Of a DNA stretch of 64,000 nt, positions 57,823-64,000 are shown one piece after another (the stretch's first letter is position 1; each line of letters opens with the position of its first letter). The stretch is from a virus. The notes beneath the pieces were generated by a model that was not told the origin of the DNA, did not search any database, and saw only the letters and a list, made by a program, of their open reading frames with translations. Location of the stretch: positions 1 to 64,000 of the IMG/VR virus record IMGVR_UViG_3300035667_000058; one strand, 5' to 3'. A program made the translations under genes and the position numbers.

Positions 57823-58292
57823 GACATTGTGCCGATCACTTGCGTCATGGCGTCGGCGTACGAGCTTTGCAAGGTCATGACGAGGTGCACTGCGCGGGGA
57901 ACGCCCACCGCGACCGCCAGCTCGAGCAGCTTTCGTTCAGCGTCCGTGAACGGCGTGCGCGGCGTGCGCGTGGTGAGCATGTCGCCGATGGCAGAGCGCG
58001 ACAGGGCAGCGTCGGCGGTGGTGGGCACCCTCTTCTTTACAACGTAAGCCCGCGCGGGCTTGGGCTTGGCATTGACCGCGTGCCCGTTGCTCGCGTTGCT
58101 ATTGGTGGGCACCGCTGGCAATAGCCCGCGCTTGCGCGCGTGGCTGCGGCAGACCTGCACCGACTGGACGGTGGTGCTGATGCCGCGGGCCTTGGCGCGC
58201 GCCACCACCTCGCGAGCGGGCAGGCTTGCGGGCTGCGCGAGGATGAATGCCGACTTGGTGCCCGGCTTGGGCTTCGCTAATTTGGATTGCAT
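57819..58292 (-). CDS. HTH-like protein of a myxobacterial-type family
   Basis: 157 residues. Block PGTKSAFILAQPASLPAREV, VARAKARGISTTVQSVQVCR SH resembles short repeats (S-A-F-x-L-x-x-P...A-x-E-V-V-x-x-A-K-x-x-G) that I associate with myxobacterial proteins; the spacing suggests a small winged-helix. The C-terminal half (FTDAERKLLELAVAVGVPRA) is a second helical motif. This is the main sequence hint about host range, and it rests on memory, not a search. Confidence 0.55.
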   Translation of the reverse strand: MQSKLAKPKPGTKSAFILAQPASLPAREVVARAKARGISTTVQSVQVCRSHARKRGLLPAVPTNSNASNGHAVNAKPKPARAYVVKKRVPTTADAALSRSAIGDMLTTRTPRTPFTDAERKLLELAVAVGVPRAVHLVMTLQSSYADAMTQVIGTMS

Positions 58293-58528
58293 GGTTCTTC
58301 GTCTCCTTCGGTGAACGTTTTGAGCCGCTCGATCTCGACTTCGAGTTGATCGGCGCACGCCTCGACTGTGTGCACTTTGGCGAGCAACTCTGCTTCGAGA
58401 CGCCGCACCCTGCCAGCCGCTGCTATCAGCGTAAGCGCGTATGATCGCAGGTACAGGTACCCGAACACGGAGCCGACACAGAATCCCGCGAACGTGCACA
58501 GCAGCACGGAGCATACTGCCGACGTCAT
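58277..58528 (-). CDS. Small membrane/coiled-coil protein
   Basis: 83 residues: MTSAVCSVLLCTFAGFCVGS, then VFGYLYLRSYALTL (membrane segment) and a coiled coil (RVRRLEAELLAKVHTVEACA). Its 3' end overlaps the next gene by 16 nt. Layout resembles a small inner-membrane protein; unknown function. Confidence 0.5.
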   Translation of the reverse strand: MTSAVCSVLLCTFAGFCVGSVFGYLYLRSYALTLIAAAGRVRRLEAELLAKVHTVEACADQLEVEIERLKTFTEGDEEPCNPN

Positions 58529-58983
58529 CGGCTGCGCTCCACGGGAGCCACGAAGCCAAATCCCCCGATCGGCTCGATGTCGACCGCGCCGATGATCGCG
58601 CCCTTGCTGAGTTCGCACAGCGCCGCGGTCTCGGCGTCCCAGGGGCCACTGTTTCCGCTGCGTTTGCAGTGGCCCAGGGCTTCATCCAGCGTGTAACGTT
58701 TCGCGACGACGGACTCAAACGGCAGCGCGAGCAGTGCGTAGTAGGCGCGTCGCCCGTCCTCAAGAATCCCAGCTTGCCAGATCACCGGGGGCTGCGCGCC
58801 GTTCCGCTGCTCGACCCACGCATGAGCGAAGCGCTCTGCACGCAGCTCGCAGATTGCGTGCACGATGCGGTAGTCGCTGTGACACTCGCGCAGCGCGTGA
58901 GGCTCGATCAGCTCGAAAAAATCGACGGCGTCATCAAAGCAATGGTGTGTCGGCGCGATGGGCCCGCTGTGGTGTTTGGGCAT
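58525..58983 (-). CDS. Conserved-looking protein, unknown
   Basis: 152 residues: CFDDAVDFFELIEPHALREC, RIVHAICELRAERFAHAWVE, GRRAYYALLALPFESVVAKR. No catalytic motif recognised. ATGA overlap with the next gene downstream. Confidence 0.55.
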   Translation of the reverse strand: MPKHHSGPIAPTHHCFDDAVDFFELIEPHALRECHSDYRIVHAICELRAERFAHAWVEQRNGAQPPVIWQAGILEDGRRAYYALLALPFESVVAKRYTLDEALGHCKRSGNSGPWDAETAALCELSKGAIIGAVDIEPIGGFGFVAPVERSR

Positions 58984-58986
58984 GGG

Positions 58987-59271
58987 TCAGTTGAGTCCTT
59001 TGTCCGGCCGCCCGGCCGCCTTGAGCCGTTGCGCGGCACCGCGCACGCGTGCAATCCATCCGCTATCAGCAACATCGATGGCGTCATCGAGTAGCGCGAG
59101 CATGCCGCGCGCCCGGTCGGGATTCTGCGCAGCCATGGTGACGCGGCGTAGCCATCGCAGCCGCTCGCGGTCGACGCCGGCTTGGTACGCAATGCGCACG
59201 CCGATAGCAACGCCGAGCAGCCACGGCAGCAGCGCCCAGAGCAAGAGCGTCCACGCGTGCACGGCGGTCAT
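58987..59271 (-). CDS. Small membrane protein
   Basis: 94 residues from ATG 59271: a transmembrane helix (LLLWALLPWLLGVAIGVRIA) and a basic helical tail. Unknown. Confidence 0.5.
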   Translation of the reverse strand: MTAVHAWTLLLWALLPWLLGVAIGVRIAYQAGVDRERLRWLRRVTMAAQNPDRARGMLALLDDAIDVADSGWIARVRGAAQRLKAAGRPDKGLN

Positions 59272-59696
59272 GCCAACCCCGGCTTGCGCAACCAAACCAT
59301 CATCGGCGGTGGTCGTTCGGGCGCACGCGTATCGCTGCGTGCCTCGGCCGCCTCACGCAGCTCGGCCGCGCGGTGCCGTATCCACGGATCCATACGCGTG
59401 TCGAGCATCATCACCAGGACCATCCGCTTTTCCTCGGTGCTCAGCGCATCGAAGTCTTGGTCCGTCATCACGCGCTGGGTCAGGTCTGCGTTGAATAGCA
59501 GCGGTTTGTAGCAGTGGGCGCAGACTGACCACATGCCAGGCGCAACGGGGGTGACCTCAAGTTCGCTCGGCAGCTCGTGGGGTTGCCCACAGCAAGGCGC
59601 CTTGCGCGTGCGGACGTTGGGCCAGTCACTGCATTCGACGTTGCCGTTCGGTGGCATAGGTGGCGGGGGGCCCTTGCGTTTGCGGCGTTTGGTCAT
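59268..59696 (-). CDS. Protein with CxxC zinc motif
   Basis: 142 residues. Basic Pro-rich start (RKRKGPPPPMPPNG), then VRTRKAPCCGQPHELPSELE and MWSVCAHCYKPLLF, two Cys pairs of a zinc ribbon, and a helical DQDFDALSTEEKRMVLVMM region. Unknown function. Confidence 0.55.
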   Translation of the reverse strand: MTKRRKRKGPPPPMPPNGNVECSDWPNVRTRKAPCCGQPHELPSELEVTPVAPGMWSVCAHCYKPLLFNADLTQRVMTDQDFDALSTEEKRMVLVMMLDTRMDPWIRHRAAELREAAEARSDTRAPERPPPMMVWLRKPGLA

Positions 59697-60097
59697 CGCT
59701 CGGTCTCGTCATCGCCGGATTTGGGCAGGTGCTGCGCGCCCGGCCCGTCCGGCAGGTGTTCGCTCGTCAGGTACCCGACCGCGCGCTCGGCAACGAGTTG
59801 CGCTACGCCCCGTGGCCTCGCAGCCGCCTTGGCCTCGCCGGCAGCTATCCACGCATCAACCTGCGCGCGCGAGCCCCACGAGAGCGGCGGCATCTCCCAC
59901 TTGAGAAACTCGGCGAGGGCCATCAGCTGCGCGGCGCTGATGAAGTTCGCGCGCGTGCAGGCTTCGACAAAATCGTTTTCCAAGCAGGCGCGCAGGAAGC
60001 TACCCGTTGGAATGCCGTGCTCGATGTAGCGCGTCAAGCCTCCGGCGATGAGTTCTGGGATATCGTAGTCGACACTCGTGTTGACGTGGCCTTTCAT
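59693..60097 (-). CDS. Small protein, unknown
   Basis: 134 residues from ATG 60097, preceded by GAGGTG at good spacing. YDIPELIAGGLTRYIEHGIP, TGSFLRACLENDFVEACTRA resembles a short family found on phage and plasmid early regions that controls nothing known. Helical. Confidence 0.6.
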   Translation of the reverse strand: MKGHVNTSVDYDIPELIAGGLTRYIEHGIPTGSFLRACLENDFVEACTRANFISAAQLMALAEFLKWEMPPLSWGSRAQVDAWIAAGEAKAAARPRGVAQLVAERAVGYLTSEHLPDGPGAQHLPKSGDDETER

Positions 60098-60133
60098 GGT
60101 GCACCTCAATCTTTTGTCTAGGCCCATCGGCGA

Positions 60134-60445
60134 TCAGCTGTCCTGCTGTTCGCGCTCCCACAGGCCCATCCGCTGCAGACTGCCGCGGCACGCCGCCATC
60201 GCCATTGCCAGCAAGTTGTACGTGGTCCTGGCGAGCACCTTGCGCCCGTCGGGCAACTCGAACACAAACATCACCGCCGCACGCCCGAAGTCGCTGGTGG
60301 CTTCGGGCTGAAGTAGGCACGCCACCAAGGGCACGTTGAAAATGGGGTTGTCGAGTCCGTGCTCGACCAAATACGCGTCGGCCTCGTCGGGGTGCGTGAT
60401 GAGGGTCATCATCGCGCCAAGGGTCGGGTGTTGGTTGTCGGTCAT
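60134..60445 (-). CDS. Small protein, unknown
   Basis: 103 residues: LITHPDEADAYLVEHGLDNP, AAVMFVFELPDGRKVLART, TYNLLAMAMAACRG. Alpha/beta composition, no recognised family. Confidence 0.5.
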   Translation of the reverse strand: MTDNQHPTLGAMMTLITHPDEADAYLVEHGLDNPIFNVPLVACLLQPEATSDFGRAAVMFVFELPDGRKVLARTTYNLLAMAMAACRGSLQRMGLWEREQQDS

Positions 60446-60774
60446 GCTGGGCTTTCCTTTTCTCGTCGTACGTGATCACAGACCGTGAACAACAGCTTGA
60501 CGCGCGGGCCAGTCTCGTCGCAGCCGATCGCCACGATCAGTGCGTCATCGGGCACGTCGCCGGGTACGTCCATGCCGAAGTAGCGCAGCGCGCCCACGTC
60601 GATCTCCCAACCGTATAGCTGCATGTGCGCGGTCAGAACGCCCGCGACTACGGCGTGGTAGCTCCCCACAAGATCGGGATCGTCGGCCGGCGGCGTCAGC
60701 ATGTATCCCTGTAGGAACTTCTTGGCCTTGGCTGCGACGCGCTTGAGATCGGCTTCGGCGATGCGGCTGGTCAT
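60442..60774 (-). CDS. Small protein, unknown
   Basis: 110 residues: DLKRVAAKAKKFLQGYMLTP, YHAVVAGVLTAHMQLYGWEI, DVGALRYFGMDVPGDVPDDA. ATGA overlap. Unknown. Confidence 0.5.
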   Translation of the reverse strand: MTSRIAEADLKRVAAKAKKFLQGYMLTPPADDPDLVGSYHAVVAGVLTAHMQLYGWEIDVGALRYFGMDVPGDVPDDALIVAIGCDETGPRVKLLFTVCDHVRREKESPA

Positions 60775-60777
60775 GGG

Positions 60778-61065
60778 TCAGTTGCTCGGCTCGGGCTTGG
60801 CATCATCATCGTCATCGTCGTCGCCCCCGATCAGCACGATCTGCATGGTACCGAGCACGGCCGCGGGCACGTCGGCATCGTCAAGCTCACTCTCGAAGCG
60901 AGCCATGATTTCCGCAGGCGTGTCCTTGGCGACCCCGATCCGGGTAATCATGCAGATCACCTTTGCGCCACCATCGGACTCGCCCTCCCACACTCGCGCG
61001 GGCACAGTGCCCGTGGGCGTCCGGATCAGCACCACTTCGTCGGTGCTTTCGATGGTGATTTTCAT
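60778..61065 (-). CDS. Small acidic protein
   Basis: 95 residues: MKITIESTDEVVLIRTPTGT, VPARVWEGESDGGAKVICMI then a strongly acidic tail (GGDDDDDDDAK). Beta-rich N-terminus is a small domain seen in phage early regions. Unknown. Confidence 0.5.
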   Translation of the reverse strand: MKITIESTDEVVLIRTPTGTVPARVWEGESDGGAKVICMITRIGVAKDTPAEIMARFESELDDADVPAAVLGTMQIVLIGGDDDDDDDAKPEPSN

Positions 61066-61271
61066 AGGTCGCTCGGGTCGAGCTCCGCTTCGATGGCCCG
61101 GTCCATTACCGCCACCAACCCGCGCTTGTTTTCGGCGCGCAGCATGGCGCGCAGTTGCTTGAGGATCATCTCGGTCAGCGTCGCGAGTTGGTCGTCTTGG
61201 TACTCGGCGCCGTAGCCCGCGATTTCCTCGGCGGCGTTCAGGGCGATGAGCAAGGGTGCGCGGTTGATCAT
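61062..61271 (-). CDS. Small helical protein
   Basis: 69 residues: MINRAPLLIALNAAEEIAGY, TEMILKQLRAMLRAENKRGL. ATGA-coupled. Unknown. Confidence 0.5.
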   Translation of the reverse strand: MINRAPLLIALNAAEEIAGYGAEYQDDQLATLTEMILKQLRAMLRAENKRGLVAVMDRAIEAELDPSDL

Positions 61272-61540
61272 TTGGTCCGCCCTGCGTTGAATAGGGAAAG
61301 CTGTGCGACCACATCGAGCAATTCGTCGGGGACGTCCGCTCGCTCGGCCGGCGTAGGCCAGCGCAGCCGTACGTGCGCGTCGAACACCAGGATGGCCGTG
61401 CACGCAAAGCAGATCACGTAGTCGCCCGCGGCGGGCGCGTTCGTTGCGTCGGACTCGGCATTGCTAGCCGCCTCGATCACCTTGCCGCAGTCGGGGCAGT
61501 TGTTGCGCGGGGTGTCGTGCATCCACGGTGGGTTGGTCAT
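61268..61540 (-). CDS. Small zinc-ribbon protein
   Basis: 90 residues: NNCPDCGKVIEAASNAESDA, GDYVICFACTAILVFDAHVR, a zinc ribbon of CxxC pairs with a C-terminal helix (TPAERADVPDELLDVVAQLS). Unknown function; the same scheme is common in short phage proteins. Confidence 0.6.
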   Translation of the reverse strand: MTNPPWMHDTPRNNCPDCGKVIEAASNAESDATNAPAAGDYVICFACTAILVFDAHVRLRWPTPAERADVPDELLDVVAQLSLFNAGRTK

Positions 61541-61803
61541 GCGGGCACCATGTCGCCGCCGAAGGCGGGCACGCGGTGCCCGCCCGGCGCGAGCTTGTAG
61601 AGCCTGCGCGCGATGCCGATGTGTGGCGGGGTGTAGTCCTCGGCGCGCGATACGACCACGCCGCGCGCTTCGAGGCGTTCGAGGTGCACGTAGATCGTGC
61701 CGCGGCTGAGGTGCCCGCCGGATGCTTTGACGATCTCTAGGCCGCCCATCTCGCGGCCGTGGGCGTCGAGAATCTCTACGATGAGCTCTTGCGCTGTGAT
61801 CAT
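61537..61803 (-). CDS. Winged-helix protein, PadR/MarR-like
   Basis: 88 residues: MITAQELIVEILDAHGREMG, GLEIVKASGGHLSRGTIYVH, LERLEARGVVVSRAEDYT, then HIGIARRLYKLAPGGHRV. A classical PadR-type winged helix (recognition helix SRGTIYVHLERLE). Probably a local transcription regulator. Confidence 0.68.
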   Translation of the reverse strand: MITAQELIVEILDAHGREMGGLEIVKASGGHLSRGTIYVHLERLEARGVVVSRAEDYTPPHIGIARRLYKLAPGGHRVPAFGGDMVPA

Positions 61804-62291
61804 CCGACTGCCTCAAGTGCTTGGCGGGCGAGCAGCTCGCACTGCGCGCGCGCGTAATTCACGTCGCGGTACTCTGGCGGCGGGGGATGAACCATGTCGC
61901 CCGCGGTCACGGCGATCGCTAACTCTGTCATTGCGAACACTTCAAGTTCCGGGTGCGCCACCGGCCGGACGTCCCAATAGTGGCTGCAGTCAAAGCCCAC
62001 CAGCCAGCACCCGCGGCGCAACCCCGATGTGGAAGCCTTGGCATAGGTGACGTTGCCGTGGACGCGGACGTGGCTCAGATCAAACCACTTGCGCCCGTGC
62101 CACGGGTGACCAGGCGGCAGGCTGACGTAGCCGCACCACGCGCCGCATGCAGGGTTGCGCGTGAGCATGCACGGCAGTCCGCTGCTCACCCATAGCGCGC
62201 GGTCAGGTTCGTCCTGCCACGGGCCCGGGCCCCACGCGCGCTTGTCGACGCCTTCGGGGTCGGGGGGCGGATTGACCGGCTCATCGTCCAC
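61800..62291 (-). CDS. Protein of unknown function
   Basis: 163 residues: KRAWGPGPWQDEPDRALWVS, CGYVSLPPGHPWHGRKWFDL, VHGNVTYAKASTSGLRRGCW, LVGFDCSHYWDVRP. This H/W/D-rich scheme recurs in short phage proteins (GYVSLPxGHPxxGK); it is known in many phages, role unknown. Confidence 0.6.
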   Translation of the reverse strand: MDDEPVNPPPDPEGVDKRAWGPGPWQDEPDRALWVSSGLPCMLTRNPACGAWCGYVSLPPGHPWHGRKWFDLSHVRVHGNVTYAKASTSGLRRGCWLVGFDCSHYWDVRPVAHPELEVFAMTELAIAVTAGDMVHPPPPEYRDVNYARAQCELLARQALEAVG

Positions 62292-62730
62292 TGCTCAACC
62301 TCTCGTTGAAGTGCCGGCACGCGATTGCCCAGTGCCGTCGGTAGTCGCGGTCCGGCGTCAGTGCGCCGCGTATGACCTTGTCGACGCACGTGCCCATGAA
62401 GGCGATCGCCTGCCCGTCGGTGCACGGCCCGAGCTGCCCGAAGACTTCGGCGTCTGGGTACACCACAATGCTGGACGCAATGTCGGGGTCAGGCTCCGAG
62501 CCGGCCAGGACCGAGCGGGACAAGAGTTCGTGCGTCGCGTTTGGGTACTGCAGCACCGGCCTTGGGAAGCCGACGAACTCACGCAGCGACACGAGTGTGA
62601 GCATCCAATCCCGATTGACGATGTGTAGGCCCGGCCAGCGCACGAGCCACGCATCGATACAGAACAGCGACGGCTTGACTGGGACGCGCCACACCGAGAC
62701 CTCACCGCCGCTTTTGTCGGGCGCGCGCAT
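62281..62730 (-). CDS. Protein of unknown function
   Basis: 149 residues from ATG 62730: SLFCIDAWLVRWPGLHIVNR, WMLTLVSLREFVGFPRPVLQ. Overlaps its neighbours by 1 and 11 nt. Unknown. Confidence 0.5.
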   Translation of the reverse strand: MRAPDKSGGEVSVWRVPVKPSLFCIDAWLVRWPGLHIVNRDWMLTLVSLREFVGFPRPVLQYPNATHELLSRSVLAGSEPDPDIASSIVVYPDAEVFGQLGPCTDGQAIAFMGTCVDKVIRGALTPDRDYRRHWAIACRHFNERLSSGR

Positions 62731-63257
62731 CACACCGCCACCTCGGGCACGAGCACGTTGTCGCGGTAGACCCACCAGCGTATCGATGTGGGCGGGCTGA
62801 AAGCCGCATACCATGACCCGTTGGCCCGCACCGGCTCGTAGTCTTCGCACAACGCGAGCCCGAGGCGCGACGGCTTGGGGGGCAGCTCGTCAGGCGGCAC
62901 GAGCGTGCCATAGCCGGCGGGCGTCGCCCCCGTGCGATCGTGACCCCACGCCCAATCTTGCTGAGCCAAGAACGGGCACAGCACGAGCGCTGCCAGCGCG
63001 CAGCGCTCGTGAACCGGCGTGCCGAACACAACGCCCTCCTCCAAGCACAGCGGGCCGACTTGAAAGAAGTACGGCGGGCCGCCAGACCACAGGCCGCAGA
63101 TCGAGCAGAGCCCGAAGCGCACCGCCCGCTCGTGCTTGGCGACGTCGCGCACGCGGAACTGGTACCGCCCGTCCTTGTCGCGGTGCACAAACCACGGCAC
63201 GAGCAGCGAGCCTTGGCGGGGCAGGTGCGCGAGGAATGAAGGCACGTCGGTCGTCAT
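62730..63257 (-). CDS. Cys/Trp-containing protein, unknown
   Basis: 175 residues: LVPWFVHRDKDGRYQFRVRD, CSICGLWSGGPPYFFQVGPL, CLEEGVVFGTPVHERCAL. A CxxC plus further Cys/His could bind zinc; Trp-rich C-terminus. Unknown. Confidence 0.55.
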   Translation of the reverse strand: MTTDVPSFLAHLPRQGSLLVPWFVHRDKDGRYQFRVRDVAKHERAVRFGLCSICGLWSGGPPYFFQVGPLCLEEGVVFGTPVHERCALAALVLCPFLAQQDWAWGHDRTGATPAGYGTLVPPDELPPKPSRLGLALCEDYEPVRANGSWYAAFSPPTSIRWWVYRDNVLVPEVAV

Positions 63258-63589
63258 CAGTTGCTGTCCCATGGGTAGAAGTGAAAGCGCAGGTGCGGCA
63301 TGCCCATGCACACGCACTTGCGCAGCACTGCGTGATCGGGGATTTCGTAATCGGCGAGATGCGCAGCTAGGCCAATGCCTCGCAGGTGCTTGGCCGTGAT
63401 CGTCTGGCCTGCACGCAGCCGGGCCTGCAGCTCGCCCAAGATAGCGCGCGCCATCATCACGAGCATGGGCGTGCTCGTGTCGCATGCCTCCATGCGGTCC
63501 CAAAGGCTCGGGTCGCCGTGGGCATCGACGCGATCGACGATGCCTTGGCGGATCGACCACGCGAGTTGGGCATCCGGATCTTCAGACAC
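63257..63589 (-). CDS. Small protein, unknown
   Basis: 110 residues from GTG 63589: LAWSIRQGIVDRVDAHGDPS, MLVMMARAILGELQARLRAG. Helical N-terminal and Cys-containing C-terminus. Unknown. Confidence 0.5.
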   Translation of the reverse strand: MSEDPDAQLAWSIRQGIVDRVDAHGDPSLWDRMEACDTSTPMLVMMARAILGELQARLRAGQTITAKHLRGIGLAAHLADYEIPDHAVLRKCVCMGMPHLRFHFYPWDSN

Positions 63590-63827
63590 GGCCGGCCTCC
63601 ACGGGCTCGAGCCAGTCGAGTTCGACAACGCTATTGAGCCACGAGTCGGGCCCATCGGGCGCGCCCGTCTGGTCCTGTCCCGCGTCCCACTTCACCTCGG
63701 CGAACGGGCCTTGGACGTTGGTGATGGTCCCTGTCCGCGCTGGCCGTTCGTGGTTGAGGTTCACGATGATGGCACCAGCAATTTCTCGCACGCGGTCGCC
63801 CGGCTTGAGCCGCGCGGCATCACTCAC
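63582..63827 (-). CDS. Small KOW-like domain protein
   Basis: 81 residues from GTG 63827: ARLKPGDRVREIAGAIIVNL, NHERPARTGTITNVQGPFA then EVKWD. The R-x-G-T-I-T-x-V...E-V-x-W-D pattern is a short beta barrel (KOW/SH3-like). Unknown function. Confidence 0.55.
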   Translation of the reverse strand: MSDAARLKPGDRVREIAGAIIVNLNHERPARTGTITNVQGPFAEVKWDAGQDQTGAPDGPDSWLNSVVELDWLEPVEAGRV

Positions 63828-64000
63828 GGCCGGCCCCAAGTCGGCTCACCATGCGCTTCCACGCGTCCAGCATGCCCACCAGAACCTCGAACGGCACAGT
63901 TGCGGCGGGCTGGTCGAGCGACACGAACGGCTCGCCCATGCCGTTGGCGTATCCGTTGCCCTCGATGAGACCGTACGCCAGCGCCTCACGGTGCACGGGC
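63820..64000 (-). CDS. Protein cut by the right window edge
   Basis: A leftward open frame entering from the right edge: visible part reads HREALAYGLIEGNGYANGMG, EPFVSLDQPAATVPFEVLV, GMLDAWKRMVSRLGAGRE to TGA at 63820. Its GTGAGTGA end overlaps the next start. N-terminus outside the window; no family recognised. Confidence 0.5.
   Translation of the reverse strand, partial: PVHREALAYGLIEGNGYANGMGEPFVSLDQPAATVPFEVLVGMLDAWKRMVSRLGAGRE

Noticed and set aside
1-64000. Integrase, transposase or plasmid partition genes
   Set aside because: No tyrosine or serine recombinase or DDE motif seen on either strand. A temperate lifestyle is inferred from the repressor pair only; the integrase may lie outside the window.

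Overview
The window is a high-GC (about 65 percent by eye), densely coded genome segment of a temperate tailed phage or prophage with a contractile tail (myovirus morphology). The case rests on a continuous run of terminase, portal, capsid, tail sheath (DUF3383), tail tube (DUF3277), frameshifted tail chaperone, tape measure, baseplate and lysis genes, plus a divergent repressor/Cro-like pair, a replication module and many very small ATGA-coupled genes. No integrase, rRNA or ordinary chromosomal gene was seen. The host cannot be read off directly. GC content, the lipoproteins and one small gene family (57819-58292) that I associate with myxobacteria make a Myxococcota host a low-confidence inference.

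Layout. 1-3730 (leftward): an SbcC-like ATPase cut by the window edge, an SbcD-like nuclease and a putative single-strand annealing protein, read from a promoter with a palindromic operator (CTATGCA-N5-TGCATAG). 3731-4426: mostly non-coding, with a C9/G17 homopolymer pair. 4427-5510: divergent HTH regulators with a strong rightward promoter and copies of the same TATGCA half-site. 5417-12857 (rightward): early and replication genes, namely DUF2303, a ParB-domain/MT-A70 adenine methyltransferase, a PD-(D/E)XK nuclease, a replication initiator with an iteron-like origin inside its gene, a DnaB helicase and a RuvC-like resolvase. 12854-23886: about 37 mostly tiny, translationally coupled genes (zinc ribbons, single-pass membrane proteins, a lipoprotein, a sigma-region-4-like protein, a C5-cytosine methyltransferase, an XF1762-family protein, a nuclease-like protein, an SNase-like protein) and one tRNA-Tyr gene. 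23883-26288: a third DNA methyltransferase interrupted by a 315-residue intein with LAGLIDADG-like endonuclease motifs.

27205-29197: small and large terminase. 29221-31877: a leftward accessory cassette of eleven small genes inserted between terminase and portal, followed by a HigBA-like toxin-antitoxin pair (32020-32640). 32712-51156: portal, head morphogenesis, a protease-scaffold fusion carrying an unexpected HTH domain, capsid, neck, sheath, tube, chaperones, tape measure, baseplate and a fibre. 51168-51782: a reverse-oriented trypsin-like lipoprotein gene. 51947-54728: repeat-rich fibre and lectin-like proteins. 55079-56394: amidase endolysin and a membrane/coiled-coil protein. 56364-64000: a second leftward array of small coupled genes running off the right edge. 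If the genome is circularly permuted, this array would lead into the leftward recombination genes at the left edge.

The strongest unexplained signal is an 18-bp palindrome, GTAACC-N6-GGTTAC. I found it at only four places, each in the promoter of a leftward accessory unit (31.0, 31.55, 31.9 and 51.8 kb), and each time its final TAC forms the first half of a likely -10 element. This looks like a private operator network for lysogeny-expressed cargo genes, separate from the TATGCA operator of the main immunity region. Other points worth attention are the intein, the origin embedded in the initiator gene, the -1 frameshift T-TTT-TTA, and the HTH domain inside the capsid protease-scaffold.
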